Assembly: GCA_950295325.1 (NCBI GenBank) | Contig: OX485808.1 | Location: 41,934,527-41,998,526 of the forward strand | Direction of reading: 5' to 3' | From: Polytrichum commune | Taxonomy: Eukaryota; Streptophyta; Polytrichopsida; Polytrichales; Polytrichaceae | DNA length: 64,000 nucleotides | Shown here: piece by piece, positions 11,316 through 23,040 of the stretch | How positions within the stretch are numbered: the stretch's first letter is position 1 | Layout of the letters: each line of letters begins with the position of its first letter | Made by a program: the position numbers and the translations under genes | Notes under the pieces: model-generated | The model's database searches: none | What the model saw: only the letters and a program-made list of their open reading frames with translations | Told to the model about the DNA's origin: nothing

Positions 11316-14300
11316 ATGCGGGACAAGGGGGGTGGGCCTTCCAGGGCCCCCCCGAATAAACATTTGAAGCCTTCGAATGCTTTTAAGGATTATGGATGGT
11401 TTCTGACACGCGACGACAAGCATGTGGTCCTAAAGATTTCTACTTATCCTTGGATGGAAAACAAAGTATGGTGTTCTAAAGCATGGGCCAAAGGAGAAAT
11501 TGTTCAAAAAATTGTTACTCCTGCCTATATACATGATATGGATTCTTGCGAGATATTCGTTGTTTCAAAAGCCTCAAATGCAATTTCTTCTTATGTTTTG
11601 AAATGTGCCAACATCATTGGAGATGTTGTTGATCTTGATGGTATGAAAGTGGTTGGAATTCCCAAGGCTCGAAAGTGGTGGAAGAAATTGAGTGATTCAG
11701 AAAAATTTATTCGTACTTCTATGTTGGAAGTGTATCGTGGTCTAAGTCTACTTGAAGAGGAAAAATTGATCGAGTATATGGATTCTTATCAACGATTTCA
11801 AACAAGAATTATTGACAATCTTTCAGCTGAAACATACATGCATGAACCACAAGAACCATCAAAAGATTTGAGATGGCGTGGAGCATTATCATTTCCATAT
11901 GAACGTGTTATGGATGTTGATTCTCAACTTGAGCTTATTGTATGTTCTCAGGCACCTTCTCATCTTCGAGAGGGAGATACTAGATTTGAATTGACTGCAG
12001 AAGATTTGATATCTCCAACTCAAGAACCAAATGCTCAACGTTCAAAAGGTAAAGGAAGAAAATTGGTGAGCTCACAGAATCAGTGTTCTTTAGAGGAGTC
12101 TTTCAATCCTCCAAGTCAAGATGAAATTGATGAAGGATATGTCTATGGAAGAGATTTTTCTTTTATAGTGGACATTAATCATGTAAGGCCTCTTACTGAT
12201 GGTTTTACTAACCAACGTGTTCTTAACATAGAGAACGCTAAAAAAGTCTACAAGGCCTTGCGAGATAAGCATATTGTAGACTCTTCTTGGATTACATTAC
12301 GTCCAATGTTTTATAAAGATCCAAATGGAGATACAAGTGAAGCGAAATACTTCAAAGGTGTGGGGGTCAAAGGACCGTTTTTTCCAATGCTTGGAGAGTA
12401 TGCCTGGAGATTCTATAGAAGAGAAAAAACAATGTTTTTTCAACGGTATTATTTGGGAACCTGTTGATGGACAACATGTGGAACATGCGTGCAATATTTT
12501 GGCCAAAAATGATCTTTTATGTGGATCGCTTTCTCAAGCAGATTATGATAAGATATTTTTGTGTCGACCCGCAACAATTGTGTTGTATGACAATGAAATT
12601 ACATATCTTTTTTCATCAACAAGATTGAATGACATTACAACAAAAAGGAAATACCATAGTACAACGGGAGAAATGTTAGAAAAAGCTAGAATATTGTGGG
12701 AAAGTCTTGGTCGACCTAATGCTGAAGATGAGAACCGTAAAAAAATTTTACGTTCTATGCTAAGCATTATAGGCACAAGGTTGGGGGATGGCAAAATTTC
12801 AATTTTGCAAATGAGAGAAAAATTTCGTGATTATACATCCATGGCTATACTTCTAGATACTTGTTGGCAGGCGTTGAAAGATATGTGCGATGCATATGAC
12901 AATGGATTAATATTCAAATAAAAAAAACATAGAAGTGTGGAGCTTGGATCATCAATATCAAACAAAGGGAAGAATATCAAAGATTCAATGTTAGAGCGTC
13001 CACGTATGTTCATTGGTTGGCTTCGCCCTTTACAAGGTCTTACAACAAATGAACACATATTACTTTGTAAGCAGCTAACTTCAGACTCTGTGGATAAGGA
13101 GCAAGTATTGTGGTTTGATGGAAAAAAAAGTGAACCTGAATTGGCCCATTGGTGTGATGTTGTGAAACGTCGAGCAGGTATTCAGAATACATTCAAGTGG
13201 TTGGAATCTGGACGTCTTGATCCATTTGGTGAGAAAAAAAATTGGTTACAGACAGATGTGGAAAGATTTGGTGGAAATGATGCACTAGACTATTTCGCCA
13301 AAGACATTCCAAAAGGCAATGAATTTTTGAAATGATGGAGCCACATCAATTCTCAAACAGCTTATGTTAAACAACATAAGCATGTTGATTTTATACCTCG
13401 TAATGTAATTAATCATCATCAACTTATTATAGAAGGTGGTTTGGGTCTGTTTTGCAATGGAAAAATTATTCCTCGAAATGATGTTGGAAATTGGAAAATG
13501 AGTTTCAACTATAAAGGAACAAATTCTTTGGGATTCTCAACAGAAGTTAAGATTGGCGGTTCTGTTTTCAAGAATGATAGTGGTATTTTTGGAAGAAGTG
13601 CATTATGGGTTTTTGATTGTCGAAATGGGCCTACAAATGGTTATTGGACACAGACAGAATATGCATCAATTATGAAAAAAATTGAATCGTGGATGGGAGA
13701 TGTACAACGTTGGAATGTTATTTTTATGCTTCCCGTTGGAGAAAATGTGGAACATATTCAAATTTTGATTGGTTTGAACAATATTCCTGAGTTTTTTGTA
13801 CACGTTGGGACATATATTTTTGGTCCACAATCAGAGACTACAAGCTTTGTAGTGAAAGATGGATCAAAATGTATTGCTAAATTTTCTCCTATTGGACAAT
13901 TCATTGTGGTTTTACGACACCCCCTAATATTTCTTTGGAAAATAATTTTGCCAATGACAAGGAAACACCGCAAAGTATTCAGTCATATTATATTAAGCCA
14001 TCCAGTGGTTGGAGTATGTGTTCAAAGAATCGAATGGCTCGTTGTCCAGCAGTTGTTGACGAGTTGATAAGTCATTTTTTTTTCTCGGATTGGATGTTGG
14101 TGATGGAAGGGTTTTCACATTTGATTGAAAACGTTTGTGGTAGAGTTGAGTAACTCATTTTGATGGAATCAAATTTGGACATGGAAGTTTGGCTTGAGAA
14201 ATGGAAAGAATGTTATGTGGACAAAATTAGACAAGTTCTATATGACAAAAATCCATTGTGGTTGGATAAAGAAAAATTTCAAAAAATTTCTGATGATGAT

Positions 14301-14753
14301 GATAAAAACGATAGCGATGATGAAAATGATGACAATGATGTTGATGGTGATGGTGACAACGGATGTGAGGTGGGAAGAGGTGAATATTTAGTAAAGAAGC
14401 GTAAAGAACATGCTTCTATTCTTGAAGGTGAAACTTCACAAAAAAAACAAAAATCTAAGATTGCAGTAGCTCAAGCAAACGAAGATGGATATTTTTGGAA
14501 TGAAGGTGCAGAATTGTGGACTGATGGAAATATGAAGTTTTTTAGCCGTAAGGCGATTCTTTCTGTAAATGCAGAAGATCATGTTAAATACAAATATGTT
14601 GAACAAAGTCTTGGACTTAATTATGATGAAGAACTTGAAGTAAATGCTAGTATACTTGAAGCAACAGAGTTTGGAGAATATGCATTGGTACATCCAGATG
14701 TACGCAAAAATATGTTTTCTCTAGATTTAAGTTTAGACTCTTTGGATGGTTAA
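11316..14753 (+). pseudogene. ParB-like / degenerate DNA methyltransferase-like protein, broken (element 1)
   Basis: The start is the ATG at 11,316, just after a predicted acceptor (MRDKGGGPSRAPPNK). The frame shifts near 12,420, meets in-frame stops at 12,919 (TAA) and 13,333 (TGA), shifts back near 13,935, and meets TAA at 14,151 before a final acidic segment ending at 14,753. Visible features: an N-terminal region of about 270 residues with no recognised domain; a ParB-type segment with IIWEPVDGQHVEHA and a following VLYDNE strand; a methyltransferase-like region with LWVFDCRNGP where a DPPY motif IV would sit; an ARCPAVVDELI segment like the region before motif I of beta-class enzymes; and an Asp-rich then Lys-rich tail. 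The element 2 homologue shows the same order. The function is inferred from fold-type motifs only. Confidence 0.65.
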
Positions 14754-15268
14754 AACTATTTTAGTTCATATTCGTATTTTATTATATAGATATATATAGT
14801 TTAGAAAGAAAAATGTTTGTTATATTATATATTGATATTTCAATATAAGATGACAGAAGTATGTCGTTATTTTCTTTGGAACCATCAATTTCAATATTAT
14901 TACTTCTATGATGAAGCAAGTGTTGTGTCACTTAGTTTCAATTTATTTTCATGTGTTTGGTCCAAGGGTGAGGTGTATGTGTTGCACTTTTCACTAGGTT
15001 CATAAATAATGTTTTTTAAGCTATATACAAATGGATGTGTTTAATTCCCTTGGTTTATTTTATAACGTAAATTTTTTTACTAAAAAAGTTAAACACAATA
15101 TATATATATATGATGGTCATATAGTGTATTAGCCTTGTATTGGAAATATTTGAAACTAATAATATTTGAAAGTATTTGTGTCAAAGTACGAATTTATTAT
15201 GCAATCATTCCAAAAGTTGAGAATAAAATATTAAAAAATAATCCCCAAAAAAAGTGCACATGCTTATG
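14754..15268. other. 3' end region of element 1
   Basis: AT-rich sequence after the broken gene with no convincing gene. A lone decayed copy of the element palindrome (AAGGGTGAGGTGTATGTG) lies near 14,965. A subterminal hairpin precedes the right inverted repeat. Confidence 0.4.
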
Positions 15269-15292
15269 TGCACTTTTAACGAAACCGGTGTT
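15269..15292 (-). repeat. Element 1 right terminal inverted repeat
   Basis: Exact reverse complement of 4,285-4,308, ending CCGGTGTT. TTCC follows directly at 15,293-15,296, matching 4,281-4,284. Just inside, AAAGTGCACAT-GCTT-ATGTGCACTTT forms a hairpin. Confidence 0.85.
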
Positions 15293-15296
15293 TTCC

Positions 15297-16689
15297 ATGG
15301 ATGTAGATTGTGTAGTTTGCAAATATATATTTGAAATCATCATGACCCACATAATTACTAACTCCAATATAAATTATTATTATTGTTTTGAGTTATAACA
15401 CTATGAAATGTGGCCACTTGCGCCTCTAGTTTGACAAGGTATATATTTTGTTTTTGGCCCTGGTTCATTGTTCTCAACCCTCCTCCCCCCCCCCCCCCCA
15501 CCCCCCCTCTAGACATCACATCACATCCCCAACCTATTCTCACCAAATGACATTAAACCCACAATTTCTAGAAGTTGGAAAGTTGTTGACCCCCCTCCAC
15601 TTGGATTTGCCCACCAAAATCCATCGCCTCACTAAGCCAATTGATTGGTGGCTCCATAATGGTATGTATGGCTTCCAACATGGTTGGATACGGATACGCT
15701 CAACTATCCAAAATACAAACAAAAAGGGCATGATTTGCTCACCACCAAAACAACTTATGAGATGAATTCACGGCCATGCGCACGTACAATACTATCCTCC
15801 AATCCCACTTATTCACACACAATTTCATGGATAGCCACATTCCCCCCTATCTCCACCCAAAGTATCACAATCCTACATCGGCTCACCGACATCATTCAAG
15901 CCACCTCCCCGTTGCAATTCTACGCCATATTGTTGTACATTACCACCCATTGTTGTTTCATCAAAATGAGATCCCACATGTGCATCCAACATAACCATAT
16001 AGCTAAAAAACTAGCACAATATGGAGCCACAAACCCACAAGCTCTCACCAATGGAGATCCCATACACATCTTCCATCCATCCCCACACTTCCTTCACAAT
16101 GAAACATTACGCACATGTCCAATTCACAACCATTCATATCAGTATAGACCCACGTTTATTCTGTACCCGTTCGACTGGATCATTACTTATGAGTCTTATG
16201 AGTTTTTAATTAGTTAGTTATTTCAACTAGTTTAATAACATGGACTTGTTGATCTAATAGCAAATACCCACCTACACATAACATATTGGATTTATGAGTA
16301 TTGAATTGCTAAGTTTTGCGGTTACAACAAAGTTGATCGAGACTTCGTTGGAAACAATTTGTAGTTTGTGCAAAACACTTACAATTCTCATTACAAGAGA
16401 GTCAACTATGTGGACATCGAACCCAACTATGAGACATACAACAAAGATGCCATATCTAATCATGTTGCCTTACTTTGACATTCTACACGTGCTTTCATCC
16501 AGTGATGGAGACAAACGTCTTAAATTTTGATATCTATGAAATCCTATAGAATTAAATCGGAGTCCGTCTCTTATGCAAATTTTGGATCTCACATTTATTT
16601 TACAAGATTTATAAGTACCATATTATAGTTTTTGTTTCCCTTAGTTTCACTCCCCCCCTCCCAATTTCACCCATAAGCAGAAGAAAAAA
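15297..16689. other. No gene seen
   Basis: Spacer with a C-rich tract (about 15,480-15,512) and a C/A-rich stretch (15,540-16,200). Several open frames overlap here but none has recognisable motifs or a homologue elsewhere in the window. Confidence 0.4.
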
Positions 16690-18140
16690 AGGTAGACGCT
16701 AAACCTCCCCCTACGAACTTTCAAGAGTGGTGGATAAGGGCTAGGGCCCGCAATCCAGCATCCCCGGGCAACCCCAAAACAAATATGAAATTTCAAATCA
16801 TGACCAACACTAGTGCCCGACTTTAACAAAAGTTTGCCCTTGAATTCTTGAAGACCATTTGTCCATAATATTATAACGCATATTGAGTGCACTTCATCTT
16901 CAAGGTCCAAAATTCAATACATATGTTCACTTCCACTTACTATAGTAAATAAGTGGTTGGTTGGGATTTCATTTTTGAAGTGAAACTCTCAATAAAGCAT
17001 CCAAAATCCAACACATATGTTCACTTCCACTTAATAAATAAGTGATTGGTTGGGATTTCATTTTTGAAGTTAAACCCTCAATAAAGAATGTAATTAACTT
17101 TGGAAGTCAAAACTATTACAAAGTCCTCATGAGCACCGAGGTTATCATTTTTGTGATTTACCATTTGAAAGAGTCTTTTGACATTCTAAAATGAAACTAA
17201 AATTAGTGTTTTAATATGAGTGTGTTCTATTTTGTAATATTTTGGTTAATGCCTTTGACTTTCACAAGTATTCATACACATTCAAAGTATTTAAGTGTCA
17301 GACATGGTTAAGCGTAAATAACCATAATTGAAGGTACTTGAGTGCAAGGCCTAGGTTTCTACAAGTATTCACACTTTCAAACTAATTAAGCCCGATTACA
17401 TGCAAGTAAGTGCATTTAACCTAATTATGTGTAATGAGGCCTAAACAAGTGTAATTGAGCACATCATTTCTCATATCTGATTCAAATCATGATTAACTGA
17501 AGTAAGCACATTTTATATTTACTTAGGGTTACTTAGTTTGGTAAGCATAATTTATGATTGAATTGGGCCTAATTAGGCTTAATTAGCTCAATAATCTTGA
17601 TTACACTCAATCACACTTACTTAGTTTGAGTGTGTATAAATACTTGTGAAAGTAGAAGGCATTAACTAAAATTCTATAAAATAAAAACATACTAGAAAGA
17701 AAGCATTAATTTTAGTTTCATTTTAGAATGACAAAGACCCCTTTCAAATGGTAAGTCACAAAAACTACAACCTCAATGCTAATGAGGATTTTGTAATATT
17801 CTAGATCTCAAGGTTAATTACATGCTTTATTGACAGTTTCACTTCAACACGTCAATTGCTTATTTACTAAGTGGAAGTGAACATATGTATGGATTTTGGA
17901 CCTTGAAGTCAAAGTGCACTCAAGATGGGTTATATGAACAAGCAGCCTTCAAGAATGCAAGATTAATTTTTTATCGAATATTTTTCGAAATCGGATAGAG
18001 TGGACAACAATTCTTTTGTTGGGATATGAAATTTTCATATTTGTTTATGGGAGTTGCCCGGAAGTGACGGATCGCGGGCCCTAGACCCTATCCACCTCCC
18101 TTTAAAGTTTGTAGGGGAAGGTTTAGCGTTTGCCTTGACA
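16690..18140. mobile_element. Foldback-type element with long inverted arms
   Basis: Two inverted arms of roughly 500 bp (about 16,690-17,300 and 17,600-18,140) flank about 300 bp of unique AT-rich DNA. The outer ends pair as AGACGCTAAACC / GGTTTAGCGTTTG. The inner parts pair through CACTTCCACTTA, TTCATTTTAGAATG and AATATTTTGGTTAATGCC with mismatches. The left arm also holds a direct duplication of about 95 bp (near 16,905 and 17,000). No transposase frame is inside, so it would be non-autonomous. Long-TIR MULE or foldback class is plausible; target duplications were not resolved. Confidence 0.6.
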
Positions 18141-18984
18141 AATTGTCCTGACATTGTGTGTATAAGACCCAATCCACGAATGACATGTGCCCAACATGAG
18201 TACACAATGAATGCACAACTCACCAAAAAAGTACAAAGTGGCTGTGTGCAGGACTTGCTCAGCCCATTGATTCGACCCATTCAAACTAAGTAAGATGTTG
18301 TCTCAAAAAAAAAAACAAAAAAAACAAAAAAAACCAAAAACAAAAGGATAGTTAGATGCTTTGAATCCTTGCAGCTTGCAGCTGGCCAGACTGAAATTCC
18401 CAAGAGTGTCTGTACACCGACAGATCCTACCTTGCAAGATTATAGATCGTAAAATTAATAAAATCCGAGGAAATGCATAATTCATATGCAATGGTTGGGT
18501 CAGGTCCTAGTTGGAGATGAACAAAGTTAGTCCACGCCTCCTTCAGAATGAGGGCATCCCTCAAGGGCCACTTGCTGCAATTTCAGAAGCAGCCTAAAGT
18601 TGCACTTCCTCCGAATCGTGTAACCACTACAATATGTGTTTCTTCCTTGCTTCTTGCCGGCACACTTGCTGTCATATAGTTTAGTCTTGCATTGGCATTT
18701 GTGTGCGAGAGGATCCATCTACCGCTCTTCAATCGACGTTTTTTTTCCAATGTGAAGGTAGTCTCTTTCCCACTACTTAAGGTGAGTCACATCGTAAAGG
18801 GCGTCGTGCAGAGACCTCATTCTTGCAGAGCCCCTCCGACTTCACCTACCTGGAGCCACGTTGATTAATCCTCGCTTAGTTCAAGCTGTCTTATGGTTTA
18901 CACGGGATCGAAGATTTTCAGTGACCGGCTCTAGGTTGTTTGATCAGGTATGGCCTATCTTCTTCTTGCACTTGTGCTTCAATA
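18141..18984. other. No gene seen
   Basis: Contains an A-rich tract (about 18,303-18,345) and scattered short open frames without recognisable domains. Confidence 0.4.
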
Positions 18985-21900
18985 GCTTTGCCAAGCTCTG
19001 TAATGGTCCTGTTTAGGGTTTAGTAATGACCCTAAACCCTAAACCCTAAACCCTGCCTTTGCATCCTTGTTGCGGATGATTTGTAGATCTGTTTGATGCA
19101 GTCTTGTCCGTCGGAAATCTTCACGACCTTCCAATATTTCTATTCCCGTTGACATTGTCGATGTGTGCGGCTGGAGTTGTTTACGTGAGGTCCTTTTTGG
19201 TTTCCGTTTAGTAAAGAACTTGGTGGTTTTCAAGGATCTCCGTGCTTGCGGTTTGCATACTTGGGAGGGTAAAATGTTCTAGTGACCGAGGCATTTTTGG
19301 CAATTTTCTGATAATAGTCAATCCTCGTCTATGTCACAGAGATATTGATGGTTTTTTTTGTGGCTGGCAACCTATATTGGGACCCAGGAATACGAACGAA
19401 TGTATGATTGTGAACTTGGATAGGTCTAAACAAAAGTTTTGAATGGATGCAATCAAGAGTGCAACTGCCAGTGGGAGGATTACTCATCCCATTTGAACGG
19501 TTGTACGGAGTGACATTGCAATCCAATTCCAACACATATTCTTGGAGTGCAGGAACTCTAATGACTTGTATCCACAAAAAGAACGGTGTCGCTAAAGCAT
19601 TGGAAACGCACGCTGTAACAATGTTGCATTGTTATCCATACATTTCCGTGGCCAATGTGTTGTTATTTTCGTAATATGTAGTAGTTCTCGATTTTTGAAA
19701 GTCTGCCTTATATCTTCAACTTTTACATAGTTTCCGCAATCCACTTTCTAATGTCTATACCAACATCTTTGTCAACATAGGCAGAATGTTATCTGGAACC
19801 CCTTTTCCCTTCTTCTGTACGCTGAAAATTCTAGTGACATATGTGTAATGGTGTCTAACAGGAGCCTCACTAGTTCACACTGTACCATATATTGGCGATT
19901 CCCAAGGCGTAAGGATTTGCAAAGCTTTCAGACCAGAAGGAACTATTAGTTGGTACGGCTTTCTGAATATACTTTCTCGACTGATTTTCTGATCGAAACA
20001 ATGTCAGAGAATACGGACACTGGACCTGCAAAATGTTTGATTCCTCAAATGAGCACTGTGCTTGAAAAGGTCGAGCTTGAAAGGCATGTGGGAACGGTGC
20101 CCGATGTAATCCCTCAAGTTGACACTGCGGTCGATGTAGTCGGGCTCGAAACAAATATGGGGACGTCTGAATCCGGAGCTATGATTCCTCCACTCAATAC
20201 TGCTCTTGAAACGAATACGGGAACTGAACCCACGAGTTGGATTTGTCGGGTCCACGATGCGCTTTTGAGAGATGATGCCAACGATTTTTCAGAAGTGGTG
20301 TGTTGGAAGGTACATGATTATTTCACGAGGACCGGCAACGATCACTTTGATCCCAAGACTTGGCGATTTGGGCTACACAATCGTGCCCCTGATACTCTTC
20401 AAACTGATAGCACCGAACGCTTTAAAATCCAAGTAGCAAGAGCATTGAGTCTGACAGGAGACAGATGGGACGAGTTTTGCAAAGATGTAGTCATAGAGGA
20501 GAAGAGCCATTGGGAAGCAGTGTACGGTCAAAGCCCTCATGCAAAATCGCACAGCATTGCGGATATAAGGTGCCTTCTGGCTTTGGATGCGCTTTTCCTG
20601 GTTATATGGATGCAGTGGGGTGGTGGAGGAATTGAAAACTTGAGCCCGTCGTTGCAGAAAGTGATGGAAACCCAGGTGATGTGTGTGCATTTGGATGACT
20701 TAGAGTTCTCTGATTTCTATTTGGTTGAGAACCAGATCCCCATGGTGTTGTTGGAGAGAGTGGTCCGCATTCTGAGGACAGGGGATTGCGAGTTCATTAA
20801 AGCATGGGAGCATGAACAATGGCAAGTATGGAATATTGGGAACTGTGTGAAATGGTATTATTTTGACAGGCCTGGGATTTCCCAGGCTGAACGTTATACC
20901 ATTTTCGAGCAAAGAATGGAGAAAAGGTTACAACTAGAAGGTGGTAAGTTGGAAGCGGCCTCCCACATTCTGGATAAGGCCTACCGCATCTTGTGTGGAG
21001 ATTCACATGGACACCATGATTATGATTATCAGAATGTACCTTCAGCCACTTATTTGGAGGCATGTGGAGTGCGGATAAAAGGCAAGGAGTTCACATGTTT
21101 TGAAGATATATCATTTGAAAGAGGTTGCTTATCGATTCCGTTCTTGCTAATATGTGATGATACCAAGAGATATCTCCGCAATCTTGTGGTGCATGAACAA
21201 TTGACATATGGCCATTCGAAAAATTGTGCTAGAAGTTACACGTGTCTTATGGAAACCCTCATGAAAACCATTGAGGACGTCGAACTTTTAGTAAAGTGGG
21301 GTGTTATAGAGGTAAATATTGGCACACATGATAATGTTTTAGTCATGTGGAAAGCTATCACGAATCATATAATAATTTCCGCATGGACCGAGGACTTTTC
21401 CTTAACATTAACAAAAGTGAATAAATATGTAGGGCGGAGAAGAAATCAGTTCCGGTTTGAATTTGTGAAGTTGTTTTGCTCAAGACCGTGGATTGTACTA
21501 TCTGTGATTGGAGCCACTCTTGTGACTATAGCAACACTAATTCAAACCTATGTAAATGTCATTGGTTCAAATGGGATGCAACCCCATTTCCCTCCTCACT
21601 GACATAGGAGGCCCATTCATGCATCATGCCCGTAGAGAGAGTAAAAATATGGAATACATGTACTTATTATTTGGTAATTTATGTTATTATTTTTTATTCT
21701 ATTTTCATTTTAGTGAGGAAGTTATGAATTGTGATCTTTGACTATAAAAGAAAGGAAAATTATATTGCAAACAAATATGTCCCCAATCGATTTAATTCTT
21801 GCAACATGCCCTAAGAGATTCTAAATACTATAAATTACAATCTAATGCTTGCACTTATTATGTCTATTACTATTTTTGTCATTGTCATTGCCATTACTAT

Positions 21901-22800
21901 ATTCTCATTTCAAAGTCACTTAGTAAAATGATTAGAGTTTGGTAACTTTTAATTGTGTAGTACATCCATTTGTTTTTGAATGTGTTGCACATGCACTCTT
22001 TGGATGAGTTTTGAGTCTCTTTCTTCATTCATACAACTAGGGAATAGGAGCATTTGAAATGCATAGTGTTCACCTATGAACTTGAACTATAGCTATACTT
22101 CCTTAATAAGTTGTTGAATTTTTGGAATATATAAATAAAATGTTTACAAAGAAGTGTAACATCAAGTTTTAAAAGTTACCATTTCATCTAATCATACAAA
22201 TGTGAACATGGGTCATGTAGCTAAATACTTTCAATTGGCATCAATTGTTGCAAATGTAGTCCCTTGCCTAATCAATTATGTTTATATATGTAGTCTTTGG
22301 ATATATGTTTCTAGACCCAAAACTAATCTAACCTTTGATACTCATAGGGATGATGTTATGGTTGCTACATCATCAAACCAACCCTCTTAGGGTAAGTTTC
22401 CATGTAGGCCGCTCGCCCACTAGATTTTAGATAGTAATGGATTGGAGGTGTTCTCATGTAGACAAGCACAAGCCGCTAACCAAACACATTATGGTGGCCT
22501 CCTAGAATGTGAAGGGCCATGGACATGGGCCATTAGACTTCCATGCGCCTACTAAAGCACTTTGCAACTTGTTAGTCAGTGAAGGCTTGAAGACCAATTT
22601 TAGGAGGAGGAGGTAAGTAACCCGGACCCGGATTTGAGAAGCTGAGAGTAGCTAGTTGGCACAATATGAATCCTACCTCATCATATTCAATTTGCATTTG
22701 GGAGAATTCGGTGGACAAGTGGCCTAAGTAACTCACCTATAATATTCAATTTGGTTGGAGACCCTTGATGTCGGAGTTGAATCAACTATCAAAAGTATAG
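18985..22800 (+). repeat. Left arm of a 4-kb inverted duplication
   Basis: The sequence from CCAAGCTCTGTAATGG (about 18,989) through the DUF247 gene to about 22,800 reappears in reverse orientation from about 59,940 to the window end. Matching landmarks are the DUF247 gene, its 3' flank, the CAAATGTGAACATGGGTCA region (22,197 against 60,543) and the CTACTCTCA...CTTCTCAAATC segment (near 22,640 against 60,090). The arm carries a telomere-type block at 19,030-19,054 that is absent from the other arm. Confidence 0.8.
20001..21602 (+). CDS. DUF247 (UPF0481) family membrane protein, copy B
   Basis: Single-exon gene of 533 residues from the ATG at 20,001 (MSENTDTG). The open frame upstream has no ATG and follows a TAG at 19,947-19,949. 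Family hallmarks in order: a WICRVHDALLR opening near residue 75; PKTWRFGLHNR; a DALFLVIWMQ helix; the LVENQIPMVLLERV motif; a GVRIKG...DISFERGCLSIPFL block; a RNLVVHEQL segment; an EDVELLVKWGVIEV...GTHDNVL segment; and a C-terminal hydrophobic helix (WIVLSVIGATLVTIATLIQ), expected to anchor it in a membrane. Length and order fit plant DUF247 proteins, whose roles are mostly unknown (some act in self-incompatibility and in stress or sex-linked functions). The N-terminal 75 residues contain short variations of 'VGLETNxGT'. Copy D is nearly identical. Confidence 0.85.
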   Translation: MSENTDTGPAKCLIPQMSTVLEKVELERHVGTVPDVIPQVDTAVDVVGLETNMGTSESGAMIPPLNTALETNTGTEPTSWICRVHDALLRDDANDFSEVVCWKVHDYFTRTGNDHFDPKTWRFGLHNRAPDTLQTDSTERFKIQVARALSLTGDRWDEFCKDVVIEEKSHWEAVYGQSPHAKSHSIADIRCLLALDALFLVIWMQWGGGGIENLSPSLQKVMETQVMCVHLDDLEFSDFYLVENQIPMVLLERVVRILRTGDCEFIKAWEHEQWQVWNIGNCVKWYYFDRPGISQAERYTIFEQRMEKRLQLEGGKLEAASHILDKAYRILCGDSHGHHDYDYQNVPSATYLEACGVRIKGKEFTCFEDISFERGCLSIPFLLICDDTKRYLRNLVVHEQLTYGHSKNCARSYTCLMETLMKTIEDVELLVKWGVIEVNIGTHDNVLVMWKAITNHIIISAWTEDFSLTLTKVNKYVGRRRNQFRFEFVKLFCSRPWIVLSVIGATLVTIATLIQTYVNVIGSNGMQPHFPPH

Positions 22801-23040
22801 TATGCGTTATAATATAGTTGACTAAGTTTTAAATTTTAAATTTTTTCGTGGTGGGGATTGGGGGGGGGGGGTAGCACGTAAAGGAAGACATCAAGCCTTC
22901 TCCATCCTCGAGGTCTATTGCATAAATACTACACTATGTTAGCATTCCCTATGAACTAAAGGGGTCATTGTCTTTCACATGGTTTCCCAAACAAAATCAT
23001 TAAATTCATGATTGAACATTTAAACCGTTTCACATGGGCA

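Larger units (their letters stand above)
4285..15292. mobile_element. Element 1: two-gene DNA transposon with palindrome arrays
   Basis: The ends are 24-bp perfect inverted repeats starting AACACCGGTTTCGTTAAA (4,285-4,308 and 15,269-15,292). They are flanked flush by the 4-bp direct repeat TTCC (4,281-4,284 and 15,293-15,296). Inside are a minus-strand DUF7869-type transposase-like gene, a divergent plus-strand ParB/methyltransferase-like gene, and two tandem arrays built on the palindrome GGTGAGGCA-TATGCC(T/C)CACC. The right end folds into a subterminal hairpin (AAAAGTGCACAT and its complement); the left end repeats AAAAGTGCA directly. Both genes carry stops and frameshifts, so the copy appears dead. 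Element 2 has the same layout. Confidence 0.85.

Noticed and set aside
15448-16217. Overlapping open frames rich in Pro/His/Thr
   Set aside because: Compositional effect of a C/A-rich stretch; no motif, no start context, no homologue.
19030-19054. A true telomere or chromosome end
   Set aside because: Only three to four CCCTAAA units, interior to other sequence; similar short blocks are scattered over the window.
19447-19674. Short open frame on the DUF247 strand that is kept in the inverted copy (63,270-63,503)
   Set aside because: The opposite strand is equally open in both copies, no domain is recognised, and the arms are too similar for conservation to mean much.
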